Below are positions 1 to 8,311 of a DNA stretch of 64,000 nt, in pieces. The position numbers and the translations under genes are program-made. Under the pieces are notes generated by a model. It was not told where the DNA came from. It saw nothing but the letters and a program-made list of their open reading frames with translations, and ran no database searches. The number at the start of each line of letters is the position of its first letter. Position 1 is the stretch's first letter. Origin of the DNA: Pseudomonas frederiksbergensis (GTDB lineage: Bacteria; Pseudomonadota; Gammaproteobacteria; Pseudomonadales; Pseudomonadaceae); contig NZ_CP018319.1 of the NCBI RefSeq assembly GCF_001952935.1, positions 6,062,865 to 6,126,864 of the forward strand. Reading direction: 5' to 3'.

Positions 1-364
1 ACGACGGCTGCGCGATCCGCGACAAGTCGCTGTTCTCTTCCAGGTCCGCCAGTTTCACCACCCGGCCTATCGGGTTCTGCGCCGCGCGTTCGACGAAGGT
101 TTCATAGGACTCGCCCGGCACTTTAGTGACGGACTCGATGGCGGTCAGAACGGCTTCGCTGAAGCCTTCCTTGCGCAGGTCATCAAGGCTGATGCCGCAG
201 TCCTCGACCACGTCATGCAGCACCGCGACGATGCGTTCCTCCAGCGTATTGACCCGCAACATGACTTTCAGCGGATGCAGAATGTAAGGGGTGCCGCCCT
301 TGTCGACCTGGCCTTCGTGCGCGGAGGCGGCGATGGCAATGGCGCGTTCCAGTGTCTGGCTCAT
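1..364 (-). CDS. HD-domain (RelA/SpoT-like) phosphohydrolase, 3' end cut by window edge
   Basis: The first 121 residues are visible and the frame is still open at the left edge. The N-terminus holds a histidine in AHEGQ, then YILHPLKV, the metal-binding pair in LHDVVEDC (about residues 53-60) and the later KLADLEEN segment. This order is that of the (p)ppGpp hydrolase/MESH1-type HD domain. Known family members hydrolyse ppGpp or related nucleotides; whether this one does cannot be told from the domain alone. The start ATG at 364 is preceded by a GGGAGAG ribosome-binding site. The missing C-terminus prevents saying whether a synthetase domain follows, although the start so close to the HD core suggests a small stand-alone hydrolase. 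Confidence 0.8.
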   Translation of the reverse strand, partial: MSQTLERAIAIAASAHEGQVDKGGTPYILHPLKVMLRVNTLEERIVAVLHDVVEDCGISLDDLRKEGFSEAVLTAIESVTKVPGESYETFVERAAQNPIGRVVKLADLEENSDLSRIAQPS

Positions 365-429
365 GTCGCTCTCCCTGGGTAATCGGCGTTCGCATTGGAG
401 CTCGCCGTAATAACCGTGAAAATCGGGGC

Positions 430-801
430 TCAGCCCAACAAATGCTGTGAGATAAGTTTGGAAATCTCGACCATTGACGTCCTGCCGGTGAATTCAAACT
501 TCACTCTGCCCAGCGCCGAGAAGTAGATTTCCAGCTCAGAATCCAGGTCGAACGTGCCCGAGGTTTCCACGGAGTAAGCGACGATGTTTTTGTAGGGCAA
601 CGAAGTGAAGTCTTTTTTGCTGCCGGTGATGCCTTGCACGTTCACCGCAATGATTCGCTTGTTGGTAAACACCACGCCATCGCGCATGGATTTGTAGGCA
701 TCAATGACCTGTTCACCGTCCAGCAGCAGCGCGGTGACTCGCTCCGCGTACTCGTTGTTTTGCTTGAGTTTGAAAAAGCCTTTGTTGTTGAAATCGATCA
801 T
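430..801 (-). CDS. PH domain-containing protein (bacterial PH-like, YdjZ/bPH family)
   Basis: A 123-residue soluble protein without signal peptide. The central part reads DGVVFTNKRIIAVNVQGITG followed by KKDFTSLPYKNIVAYSVET, the beta-strand pattern of the bacterial pleckstrin-homology-like domain (Pfam bPH_1), in which a 'T(N/D)KRI' strand and a 'PYxxI' strand are typical. Members are small, often single-domain, and of uncertain role. It sits alone, separated from the HD-domain gene by 65 nt and on the same strand, so the two could be co-transcribed. No catalytic residues can be named. Confidence 0.8.
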   Translation of the reverse strand: MIDFNNKGFFKLKQNNEYAERVTALLLDGEQVIDAYKSMRDGVVFTNKRIIAVNVQGITGSKKDFTSLPYKNIVAYSVETSGTFDLDSELEIYFSALGRVKFEFTGRTSMVEISKLISQHLLG

Positions 802-997
802 CCGCCATCCCTTCCTTAAAGAGTGTTCCCTGGATTGCCAGCGCGTGGCGCGGCGAGCATACCATCGGGCCTGCGCTTTTTGCCCCCCCGCCCACAGCGG
901 ATCCGAAAACCAATGGAACCCCGCGCTTCATCGCGTTTTCAAAACCGTATCAGCGCTGATTTTGTTCAAACAAGGCGCCATTGGAGAGGAAATCGCG

Positions 998-1423
998 ATG
1001 AACAGTAGACTGCTGTTTTTGCTGGCCAGCCTAAGCCCGACCCTGGTCATGGCTGAAGGCTGTGATGTGCTGACCCGCTCTCAAAGCCCTTCGGTGCCGG
1101 TGGTCGAAACGCATAGCTGTTATGAGTACGAAAACATGCCGGTGAACGCGATCGATTGGTCATGCAGCAACGAGAGCAAAGAAATGCTGACCAGCACCAA
1201 GAAAAAAGTCGAACAGTGCGCCGATCATTCTCAGGCCACTTGCGTCGCCACGTTGACGCAAGAGTCACTGGCCAATCCTCACTCCACCAGCAAGGACAAG
1301 AGCAGCACATCGCTGATTATTCCGAACAATGCCAAGGTCACTACGTATTACTACGGCGCTGAGCACTTGGGTCAGGCAAAAATTGATTGCGAGTCGGGTG
1401 GAGGGCACTGGAAAACCCAGTAG
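998..1423 (+). CDS. Small secreted protein of unknown function
   Basis: A 141-residue protein starting MNSRLLFLLASL, with a clear signal peptide ending near VMA-EG (about residue 19), so it is probably periplasmic. The mature part has six cysteines (CDVL, SCYEYE, WSCSNE, QCADH, TCVATL, DCESGG), which suggests disulphides. The ATG at 998 is preceded by GGAGAGGA at about 982-989; the longer open frame upstream has no signal sequence and is not coding. I do not recognise the family. It is convergent with the VOC gene to its right, with only 17 nt between the stops. Confidence 0.6.
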   Translation: MNSRLLFLLASLSPTLVMAEGCDVLTRSQSPSVPVVETHSCYEYENMPVNAIDWSCSNESKEMLTSTKKKVEQCADHSQATCVATLTQESLANPHSTSKDKSSTSLIIPNNAKVTTYYYGAEHLGQAKIDCESGGGHWKTQ

Positions 1424-1440
1424 CCCCCAAGCAGCGCTGG

Positions 1441-1920
1441 TTAACCCTTAACAGCCGCTTCAATCGCAGCGATGTCGATCTTTCCCATCTCCATCATGGC
1501 GTCGAACGCGCGTTTGGCCGCGGCTTGATCAGGATTGGCTATCGCGGCGCTCAGAACCCGTGGGGTGATCTGCCATGACAATCCCCACTTGTCCTGGCAC
1601 CAGCCGCATACGTTTTCCTGGCCGCCGTTTCCGACAATCGCGTTCCACAAGCGGTCCGTTTCGGCTTGGTCGTCGGTCGCCACCTGGAATGAAAAAGCCT
1701 CGTTGTGCTTGACCCCCGAGCCCCCGTTCAGCCCGAGACAAGGAATGCCCATCACCGTGAACTCAACCGTCAGGACATCGCCCTGCTTGCCTGCCGGATA
1801 GTCGCCAGGCGCGCGAAGAATAGTTCCCACCTCGCTGTCCGGGAAGGTTTTGGCGTAGAACGTCGCAGCCTCCAGCGCGGTGCCGTCGTACCACAGACAA
1901 ATCGTGTTTTTGCTGATCAT
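1441..1920 (-). CDS. VOC-superfamily (PhnB/YjdN-like) protein
   Basis: A 159-residue protein. It opens ISKNTICLWYDGTALEAA and continues with FYAKTFPDS, the repeated betaalphabetabetabeta module of the PhnB-type vicinal-oxygen-chelate fold (Pfam '3-dmu-9_3-mt'). The second half has FSFQVATDD, the LWNAIVGNGGQE loop and CGWCQDKWGLSWQI, which is the most diagnostic segment of the group. No enzymatic reaction has been firmly assigned to these PhnB-like proteins. It is transcribed alone; the start ATG at 1920 has GGAG 8 nt upstream. Confidence 0.85.
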   Translation of the reverse strand: MISKNTICLWYDGTALEAATFYAKTFPDSEVGTILRAPGDYPAGKQGDVLTVEFTVMGIPCLGLNGGSGVKHNEAFSFQVATDDQAETDRLWNAIVGNGGQENVCGWCQDKWGLSWQITPRVLSAAIANPDQAAAKRAFDAMMEMGKIDIAAIEAAVKG

Positions 1921-2023
1921 CCTGGTGCTCCAGAAGAGGAATGGGTTCGCTCATTCTGGTACGGATTGTCTCTTCGCGCACCTAGAAGGCAGGAAACCCC
2001 AAGCGACTCGGCGCCGATGCGAC

Positions 2024-3793
2024 TCAGCGCGCGCCCTCCACTGGATGGATCATCAGGTAGCTGTCGACGGCATTGCCGATGGTTGGAAAGAACGCCGTTT
2101 CGCCAAGCCGCGCGAACAGCCCGAATCGCTTCAGCTTGTCCTTGACCGGGTCTTTCATCTCGGCCACGCACAACTTGATGCCCGCCGCGTGCAAGGTGTC
2201 GTCCAATTCAGCCAGCATGTCGGCGGAGGTCACGTCCACACTGGTGACGGGTTCTGCCGCCACCACCAACCAGCGCACGGGCGTAGGCGATGCTGCCACC
2301 GCATCAAGCACTCGGTCATTGAACAGTTCGGCATTGGCGAAGAACAACGGCGCATCCCAGCGAAACAGCACCAGGCCGGGGATAAGGTGCGCGTCGGGAT
2401 AGCGCTGGATGTCGTGGTAGCCCTTGACGCCATCGACTCGCCCCAGTACCGCGGAATACGGCCGCCAGCCATCCCACAGAAATTCGATCACAGCGATCAC
2501 GATGGCCAGCCCGATGCCCTCGATCGCACCGAACACAGCCACCCCGACGGTGCAAACGATCGAGAGCCAGAATTCCCAGCGCTGGATGCGATAAATACGT
2601 CGCAGGTCAGCGACTTCAATCAGGCCGATGGCCGACGCGATCACGACCGCTGCCAGTGCGCTGGTGGGCAAGTTCTGCAACAGGTTGGGGGCCACCATCA
2701 ACAGCAGGGCAACGGCCAACGCGCCGACCACCCCGGTCAACTGGGTTTTGGCGCCAGCGGCTTCGGCCACGGGGGTCCGTGAGGAACTGCTGCTGATCGC
2801 AAAGCCCTGGAAAAACCCAGCCGCCAGATTGGCAAAACCGAGCCCCGCCATTTCCTGGTTCGGATCGACATAGGTGCGGGTCCGTGCCGCATAGACACGC
2901 GAGAGCACGCTGGTGTCGGCGAACGACACCAAGGCAACGGCGCACCCGCCGATGAGCACGGGGACAATATCGGCGCGGGTAATCCAGGGGATGGCGAACG
3001 CAGGTAACCCTTGTGGCAGAACACCGAGGACCGACACACCCGCACGCTCGGCAAGGTCCAGCACACCGACGGCGATGGTGGCGCCCGCCACGGCGATCAG
3101 GATGCCCGGTACGCGCTTGAAGCCCTTGAGCAGCAGGATCACGATCAAGGTAGCGGCGCCGATCGTGAACGCAGCCCAGTTGGTCTTTCCTTCAATCACC
3201 GCGTTGAAGATTGCCCATATGTTTCTCAGCGGGCCATCGGACTCAATCGAAAAACCGAAAAACTTGGGCAGTTGGCTGATCAATACGGTCAGCGCGATGC
3301 CGTTCATGTACCCGTAGCGGATCGGCTTGGAAAGCAACTCGGTAATGAAGCCCAAACGCATGATGCCCGCCAGGATACAGACGACGCCTGAAACGATCGC
3401 CATCATGCTTGCAAGTGCGACGGCGCGATGCGGATCACCGCCCGACAAGGGCAGGACGACAGCCAGGATTACCGCGGCCAGTGAAGAATCCGGGCCGAGC
3501 ACCAGAATCCGACTAGGCCCGAACAATGCATAAGCGAGTAGCGGAACGATGGTCGCATAGAGGCCATAGATGCCGGGTACGCCCGAAGCCACGGCATAGG
3601 CGATGCCGACGGGCACCAACATCGTGGTGAGCACCAGCCCGGCCATGATGTCGTGACGCAACCAGGCAATCTGGTACTCGCGCAACGTGCGAAGCCCGGG
3701 AAGCCAGCGGCTCCAGCCGGATTGCACGCTGGTATTGCGGTGTGCAATCCGGCCCGGTTCCGGGACGGGAGACGAAGCATCCGAATCGCTCAT
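2024..3793 (-). CDS. SulP-family inorganic anion transporter with C-terminal STAS domain
   Basis: A 589-residue inner-membrane protein. The first 55 residues are cytosolic; then comes the SulP core with about a dozen membrane segments, starting with HDIMAGLVLTTMLVPVGIAY and the family signature around GIYGLYATIVPLLAYALFG. The last 130 residues (from roughly residue 450) form a STAS domain. The family exchanges or imports sulphate, bicarbonate and similar anions; the substrate here is not deducible. The start at 3793 (MSDSDASS) was preferred over longer in-frame starts because those run through the end of the upstream ppk2 gene. It is the last gene of a minus-strand operon, 49 nt after ppk2. 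Confidence 0.9.
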   Translation of the reverse strand: MSDSDASSPVPEPGRIAHRNTSVQSGWSRWLPGLRTLREYQIAWLRHDIMAGLVLTTMLVPVGIAYAVASGVPGIYGLYATIVPLLAYALFGPSRILVLGPDSSLAAVILAVVLPLSGGDPHRAVALASMMAIVSGVVCILAGIMRLGFITELLSKPIRYGYMNGIALTVLISQLPKFFGFSIESDGPLRNIWAIFNAVIEGKTNWAAFTIGAATLIVILLLKGFKRVPGILIAVAGATIAVGVLDLAERAGVSVLGVLPQGLPAFAIPWITRADIVPVLIGGCAVALVSFADTSVLSRVYAARTRTYVDPNQEMAGLGFANLAAGFFQGFAISSSSSRTPVAEAAGAKTQLTGVVGALAVALLLMVAPNLLQNLPTSALAAVVIASAIGLIEVADLRRIYRIQRWEFWLSIVCTVGVAVFGAIEGIGLAIVIAVIEFLWDGWRPYSAVLGRVDGVKGYHDIQRYPDAHLIPGLVLFRWDAPLFFANAELFNDRVLDAVAASPTPVRWLVVAAEPVTSVDVTSADMLAELDDTLHAAGIKLCVAEMKDPVKDKLKRFGLFARLGETAFFPTIGNAVDSYLMIHPVEGAR

Positions 3794-3842
3794 AAAGCTA
3801 TGGCCTATAGGTGTACCGCGCAGATCCGCTTGAACGTGTCCG

Positions 3843-4664
3843 TCAGAATTTTTCGGGCACTCGCCGGTGCGGATAATCCGGCTCTTTATAGCCACCTGGT
3901 TTCTGCCGCTTGGGCAACACCACCTCCTCGCGTGGGACTTCCTTGTACGGGATGCGGCTGAGCAAATCGGAGATGATGTTAAGGCGCGCCCGCCGTTTGT
4001 CGTTGGAGTTGGCCACCAGCCACGGGGCATGATTGGTGTCGGTTGCCTGGAACATGTCGTCACGCGCGCGCGAATAGTCATACCAGCGGCTGTATGACTT
4101 GAGATCCATGGGGGTCAACTTCCAGATTTTGCGCCCATCCTTGATGCGCTCCTGAAGCCGGCGGGTCTGCTCCTCTTCGCTGACTTCCAGCCAGTATTTG
4201 AGCAGGATCACGCCCGAGTCGACGATTGCCCGCTCCACCAAAGGCGTTGTCTTCAGGAAACTGGCCACCTGCTCTTTGGTGCAGAACCCCATCACCCGCT
4301 CGACGCCCGCCCGGTTGTACCAACTGCGATCGAAGATCACCACTTCGCCGGCCGCGGGAAGGTATGGCAAGTAACGCTGGACATACATCTGGCTTTTTTC
4401 TCGATCACTCGGCGCCGTCAGCGCCACCACCCGAAAGACACGCGGGCTGACGCGTTCGGTGATCGCCTTGATCGTTCCGCCCTTGCCAGCGCCATCGCGC
4501 CCCTCGAAGACGATGCAGATCTTGACGCCCTTGGCTTTTACCCACTCCTGTAACTTGACCAGCTCGACATGCAGGCCACGCAGCTGCTCGAGATAATCCT
4601 TGCTTTTAAGTTTCGTGGTTTCAGCAGCTTTACTCCTGGGGGCTTTTTTCTTGTCTTTTGCCAT
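3843..4664 (-). CDS. ppk2: Polyphosphate kinase 2 (class I PPK2)
   Basis: A P-loop kinase that transfers phosphate between polyphosphate and nucleoside diphosphates. Visible motifs are the Walker A loop in FEGRDGAGKGG, the Walker B region VIFDRSWYNRAGVERVMGF, and the lid stretch with EEEQTRRLQERI; the C-terminus ends with PDYPHRRVPEKF. About 273 residues from the chosen start, the size of a single-domain PPK2. I chose ATG 4664 (MAKDKKKAP) because the lysine-rich leader is typical and a GAGG lies upstream; an alternative ATG at 4703 exists. It lies between the VIT-like gene (43 nt upstream) and the SulP gene, all on the same strand. Confidence 0.92.
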   Translation of the reverse strand: MAKDKKKAPRSKAAETTKLKSKDYLEQLRGLHVELVKLQEWVKAKGVKICIVFEGRDGAGKGGTIKAITERVSPRVFRVVALTAPSDREKSQMYVQRYLPYLPAAGEVVIFDRSWYNRAGVERVMGFCTKEQVASFLKTTPLVERAIVDSGVILLKYWLEVSEEEQTRRLQERIKDGRKIWKLTPMDLKSYSRWYDYSRARDDMFQATDTNHAPWLVANSNDKRRARLNIISDLLSRIPYKEVPREEVVLPKRQKPGGYKEPDYPHRRVPEKF

Positions 4665-4707
4665 GTTCGAGACCTCACCAATAAACAGCCTAGGGTTTGC
4701 CATCTGC

Positions 4708-5370
4708 TCATCCGCCGAGGGCGATGATCGCAGTAATCAGTACAGCGCCGGTGACGGCCATCGCGAGTCCGCCTTGCCACGGTTTTGCGCCGGCGTACGT
4801 CGATAGCATCCAACCGGCGATGAACAGCACCACAAGTCCGACCAGGTTAGACATGCGCACAGCGAGCGCTGTCTGGTCGAGCAACAGAAACGGCACGACT
4901 AGCGGGAATGTCGAGAACACCACCAACAGGAAAACGCCGACAGCGCCCTTGAAATCATCCCAACCGAGATTCGGTTGTACTGGCATGGATGAATACTCGA
5001 CCAGGCGGCGGCGCAACGATTCCAGCTCATCAGGGCCGGCTGCTGCGGCAAGACGCGGGGGTAACGCCTCGGCAATGAGCGCTTGCCCGGCGGCGGCATC
5101 CGTCGCATCACGCAGATTGGTGCGAAGCGTACGGTTACGCGTGCGCTCGATCAGAGTTCGCAGCAAATACATCACCGCGTCTGCCAACCCCCAGGCAAGG
5201 TTGCAACCCAGCGCGGCGATCATCATCGTCCGTTCCTCCTCCTGACCAGATGTGGCCACGCTGATCGTCCCAGTGAACGTCATTGCCATGAGCAGGCCGA
5301 AAATGACCTCCGTGACACGGTCGACCGGATCAAGAACACGGGCCCGCTTTTGCTCTCCAGTGCTTTGCAT
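4708..5370 (-). CDS. VIT1/CCC1-like integral membrane protein
   Basis: A 220-residue protein with five predicted membrane segments: two near the N-terminus (VTEVIFGLLMAMTFTGTISV and MMIAALGCNLAWGLADAVMY), a soluble middle part of about 80 residues, and three at the C-terminus. The N-terminal 'DRVTEVIFGLLMAMTF' and 'GCNLAWGLADAVMYL' segments resemble the VIT1/CCC1 metal-transporter family, but the metal-binding glutamates of the true ferrous-iron carriers are not obvious, so transport is inferred. It is the first gene of the operon with ppk2 and the SulP transporter, which hints at a role in ion balance linked to polyphosphate. Confidence 0.6.
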   Translation of the reverse strand: MQSTGEQKRARVLDPVDRVTEVIFGLLMAMTFTGTISVATSGQEEERTMMIAALGCNLAWGLADAVMYLLRTLIERTRNRTLRTNLRDATDAAAGQALIAEALPPRLAAAAGPDELESLRRRLVEYSSMPVQPNLGWDDFKGAVGVFLLVVFSTFPLVVPFLLLDQTALAVRMSNLVGLVVLFIAGWMLSTYAGAKPWQGGLAMAVTGAVLITAIIALGG

Positions 5371-5717
5371 GCGCTCATCCTCGCCACGGCGGCCGTGTCA
5401 GCGTGATCCTGGTTTTCAGCCGTGCCGGGGCGGTCAAGACCCGCCATCGGCAAGCACATCGAACAGCTTAGTTCAGACTTGATCTATCACAACGCGACCT
5501 ATCCACAACGACTGCTCTTTTGCGCTTGCACTTTGTTTTCAAGGAGATTTCTCTGAGCGCCATTCCCCGTGTCCGGACTCGATGCCGTTCTGCATCAGTT
5601 ATTTATACTCAAATGCCAGCTTAATAATATTTTACCGATACCAGGGTGATCCCTAGTCTTGACCCCAAGAAATGGCAGGCCGTTACCGACCTAAATCCAA
5701 CTTCGAAGGGTATTGAG
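5371..5717. other. Intergenic region between divergent operons
   Basis: About 350 nt between the start of the VIT-like gene (minus) and the flavin monooxygenase (plus). It must hold both promoters. An AT-rich patch (TTATTTATACTC near 5598-5610 and TTAATAATATTTTACC near 5621-5636) is a plausible promoter zone for the plus-strand cluster. I see no convincing reading frame, strong hairpin or repeat here. Confidence 0.4.
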
Positions 5718-7028
5718 ATGACCACTGAAAAAATAAAAACAGATACGCTGATTGTTGGCGCCGGTCAGGCTGGCGTGGCCATGAGTGAACACTTGAGCAA
5801 ACTCGGGGTGCCGCACCTGGTGCTGGAGCGCAACCGTATCGCCGAACGCTGGCGCACCGGACGCTGGGATTCGCTGGTGGCGAATGGTCCGGCCTGGCAC
5901 GACCGTTTTCCCGGTCTCGATTTCGACGACCTCAGCCCCGACGACTTCGCCCCAAAAGAACGGGTCGCCGACTATTTCGAAGCCTACGCCAAAAAATTCA
6001 ACGCCCCGATCCGCACCGGCGTGGACGTGCTGAAGGTTGAGCGCAATGTCGGTCGCCCGGGCTTCACCATTGAAACCTCTGAAGGCGTGATCGAGGCCAA
6101 CCGCGTGGTGGCCGCCACCGGGCCTTTCCAGCGTCCGGTCATCCCGCCGATTGCGCCGAAAGATCAGCCATTCACCCAAATCCACTCGGCCGAATACCGC
6201 AACCCGGCGCAACTGCCCGAGGGTGCAGTGCTGGTCGTCGGCGCCGGTTCGTCGGGCGTGCAAATCGCCGATGAACTGCAGCGTGCCGGCAAGAAGGTTT
6301 ACCTCTCGGTCGGCGCCCACGACCGCCCTCCTCGCGCCTATCGCAACCGTGATTTCTGCTGGTGGCTGGGTGTGCTGGGCGAATGGGATCAGGCCGCCAT
6401 GAAACCCGGCCGGGAACACGTCACCATCGCGGTCAGCGGCGCACACGGCGGCCGTACGGTGGACTTCCGTGGCCTGGCCCATCGCGGCATGACGCTGGTG
6501 GGTTTGACCCAATCCTTCAACGGTGGCGTAGCGACTTTTCAACCGAACCTTGCCGAGAACCTGGCGCGCGGCGATGAGAACTATCTGGCGCTGCTCAACG
6601 CCGCCGATGCCTACATCGAGCGCAACGGCCTGGACCTGCCGGAAGAACCTGAAGCGCGCATGACCTTTTCCGATCCGGAATGCGTGACCAACCCGATTCT
6701 TGAACTCGACCTGGCCCAGGCCGGCGTGACCTCGATCATCTGGGCCACCGGTTTTGCCACGGATTACAGCTGGCTCAAGGTTGATGCCTTCGACGACAAC
6801 GGCAAGCCAGCGCATCAGCGCGGCGTCTCGAGCGAGCCGGGCGTGTATTTCCTCGGCCTGCCGTGGCAGTCCCGCCGCGGGTCTTCGTTCATCTGGGGCG
6901 TTTGGCACGACGCCAAGTACGTGGCGGATCACATCGCCATCCAGCGTTCCTACCTCGACTACCACGATGCCGCGCAACGCGAGGCTGAAACCGTCCCGGC
7001 CGCCCATAAAGCAACCGTCAGCGCTTGA
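5718..7028 (+). CDS. Flavin-containing monooxygenase (CzcO-like NAD(P)/FAD oxidoreductase)
   Basis: A 436-residue two-dinucleotide-binding-domain flavoprotein. The FAD Rossmann motif is GAGQAG near residue 17 and the NAD(P)H motif is GAGSSG near residue 175; between them lies ATGPFQRPVIP, the FMO/BVMO-type ATG hinge. IIWATGFATDYSWL near the C-terminus is the second ATG motif. Such enzymes oxygenate nitrogen or sulphur atoms, or ketones. The start at 5718 (MTTEKIKTD) is preceded by GAAGG at 5705-5709; an upstream frame extension has no good signal. It heads a five-gene plus-strand cluster with a Rid protein directly behind it, which fits a product that contains an imine or similarly reactive nitrogen. 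The substrate is unknown. Confidence 0.88.
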   Translation: MTTEKIKTDTLIVGAGQAGVAMSEHLSKLGVPHLVLERNRIAERWRTGRWDSLVANGPAWHDRFPGLDFDDLSPDDFAPKERVADYFEAYAKKFNAPIRTGVDVLKVERNVGRPGFTIETSEGVIEANRVVAATGPFQRPVIPPIAPKDQPFTQIHSAEYRNPAQLPEGAVLVVGAGSSGVQIADELQRAGKKVYLSVGAHDRPPRAYRNRDFCWWLGVLGEWDQAAMKPGREHVTIAVSGAHGGRTVDFRGLAHRGMTLVGLTQSFNGGVATFQPNLAENLARGDENYLALLNAADAYIERNGLDLPEEPEARMTFSDPECVTNPILELDLAQAGVTSIIWATGFATDYSWLKVDAFDDNGKPAHQRGVSSEPGVYFLGLPWQSRRGSSFIWGVWHDAKYVADHIAIQRSYLDYHDAAQREAETVPAAHKATVSA

Positions 7029-7052
7029 GCCATTTTTCTTTAGGAGCTTCAA

Positions 7053-7469
7053 ATGTCCACGCCAACCCATACCCGTATTCGCATGTTCAACACCAAGGAA
7101 ACCTACCCGAACCAGAGCCTGGACAATGACCTGTGCCAGGCCGTCCGGGCCGGCAACACTGTGTATGTTCGCGGTCAGGTCGGGACTGATTTCGAAGGCA
7201 ACCTGGTGGGCCTCGGCGATCCGCGAGCGCAAACCGAGCAAGCCATGCGCAACATCAAACAGTTGCTGGAAGAGGCTGGTAGCGACCTTAGCCATATCGT
7301 TAAAACCACCACTTACCTGATCGATCCGCGGTATCGCGAGCCGGTTTATCAGGAGGTCGGCAAGTGGCTTAAGGGCGTGTTTCCGATTTCGACCGGGTTG
7401 GTGGTGTCCGCACTGGGGCAGCCGCAGTGGTTGATGGAGATTGATGTGATTGCGGTGATTCCCGACTAA
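7053..7469 (+). CDS. RidA/YjgF-family protein lacking the canonical active-site arginine
   Basis: A 138-residue protein with the trimeric Rid fold: AGNTVYVRGQVG, the QTEQAMRNIKQLLEEAG helix, HIVKTTTYLID and the terminal MEIDVIAVIP. In E. coli RidA the catalytic arginine sits in the segment before LP...IEIEAIA; the matching segment here reads ISTGLVVSALGQ, with no arginine. Subfamilies without it (Rid4-Rid7 in published groupings) lack the usual imine deaminase activity, so the function is probably different. It follows the flavin monooxygenase by 24 nt and is surely co-transcribed with it. Confidence 0.88.
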   Translation: MSTPTHTRIRMFNTKETYPNQSLDNDLCQAVRAGNTVYVRGQVGTDFEGNLVGLGDPRAQTEQAMRNIKQLLEEAGSDLSHIVKTTTYLIDPRYREPVYQEVGKWLKGVFPISTGLVVSALGQPQWLMEIDVIAVIPD

Positions 7470-7490
7470 GGAAGTAGACCGAGGCGCGGC

Positions 7491-7584
7491 CTTCGCGAGC
7501 AAGCCCGCTCCCACAAGGGATCTTCTGTGACCACAGATTTGTGTACGACGCAGATCCCCTGTGGGAGCGGGCTTGCTCGCGAAG
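7491..7584. repeat. REPIN: inverted pair of REP elements
   Basis: CTTCGCGAGCAAGCCCGCT followed by CCCACA on the left and the exact inverse (TGTGGGAGCGGGCTTGCTCG...) on the right, separated by about 40 nt. This is the classic Pseudomonas REP doublet. It lies between the Rid gene and the DUF1028 gene and may act as an mRNA-stability or attenuation hairpin within the cluster. Confidence 0.85.
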
Positions 7585-7633
7585 GGGCCCACCCAGACAC
7601 CCATTTCGCCAAGGCTAACCAAGGAACAACCCC

Positions 7634-8311
7634 ATGACCTTCTCCATCGCAGCACGTTGCCCCGAAACCGGTCAGTTCGGCATTGCGATCAGCTCCTCGA
7701 GCATCGCCGTCGGCGCCCGTTGCCCCTGGCTGCTGCCGGGTGTCGGCGCCGTCTCCACACAAAACATCACCTTGCCGTCACTCGGCCCGGAAGTCCTCGG
7801 TCTCATGGAACAGGGCCTTGCACCGGCCGAGGCACTGGACAAAGTACTGACCCGCAACGGCTACAGCCAATATCGCCAGATCACGGCGATTGACCATCTC
7901 GGCCGCACCGCGCATTTCAGCGGTTCGCAAACCCTGGGTAACCACAACGCCGTGTCCGGCGACCAATGCGTTGCGGCCGGCAACATGCTGGCGGACCGTG
8001 CAGTGATCGAGGCCATGGTCGAGGCCTTCGAGCATGGCGAAGGCCAACTGACTGACCGCCTGCTCGCGGCCATGAAAGCGGCCATCGCCGCGGGTGGCGA
8101 AGCCGGGCCGGTGCATTCGGCGGCGGTGGTGGTGGTCGGCGAACTGACCTGGCCGATCATCAACCTGCGGGTGGATTGGGCGGATCACGATCCAATCGGC
8201 CAGCTTGAGAAACTCTGGGACGCCTATCGCCCACAAGTCCAGGACTACATCGACCGCGCCCTCGCCCCCGACAATTCCCCTGGCTACGGTGTCGCCGGAG
8301 ACGACCGATGA
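7634..8311 (+). CDS. DUF1028-family (Ntn-hydrolase-like) protein
   Basis: A 225-residue protein that begins M-TFSIAARCPETGQFGIAIS, the hallmark of DUF1028. Removal of the first Met would expose Thr2, in keeping with an N-terminal-nucleophile hydrolase; this is inference from the family fold. Further conserved pieces are GAVSTQNIT, NHNAVSGDQCVAAGNML and the GGEAGPVHSAAVVVV segment. No reaction is established. The last four bases overlap the start of the M20 peptidase gene (ATGA), so the two are translationally coupled and likely act on the same compound. Confidence 0.88.
   Translation: MTFSIAARCPETGQFGIAISSSSIAVGARCPWLLPGVGAVSTQNITLPSLGPEVLGLMEQGLAPAEALDKVLTRNGYSQYRQITAIDHLGRTAHFSGSQTLGNHNAVSGDQCVAAGNMLADRAVIEAMVEAFEHGEGQLTDRLLAAMKAAIAAGGEAGPVHSAAVVVVGELTWPIINLRVDWADHDPIGQLEKLWDAYRPQVQDYIDRALAPDNSPGYGVAGDDR

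Noticed and set aside
5691..7655. A 654-codon open frame on the minus strand, antisense to the flavin monooxygenase and Rid genes
   Set aside because: Composition-driven: high GC third positions of the plus-strand genes keep the opposite frame open. It has no recognisable domain and spans two real genes and a REPIN.
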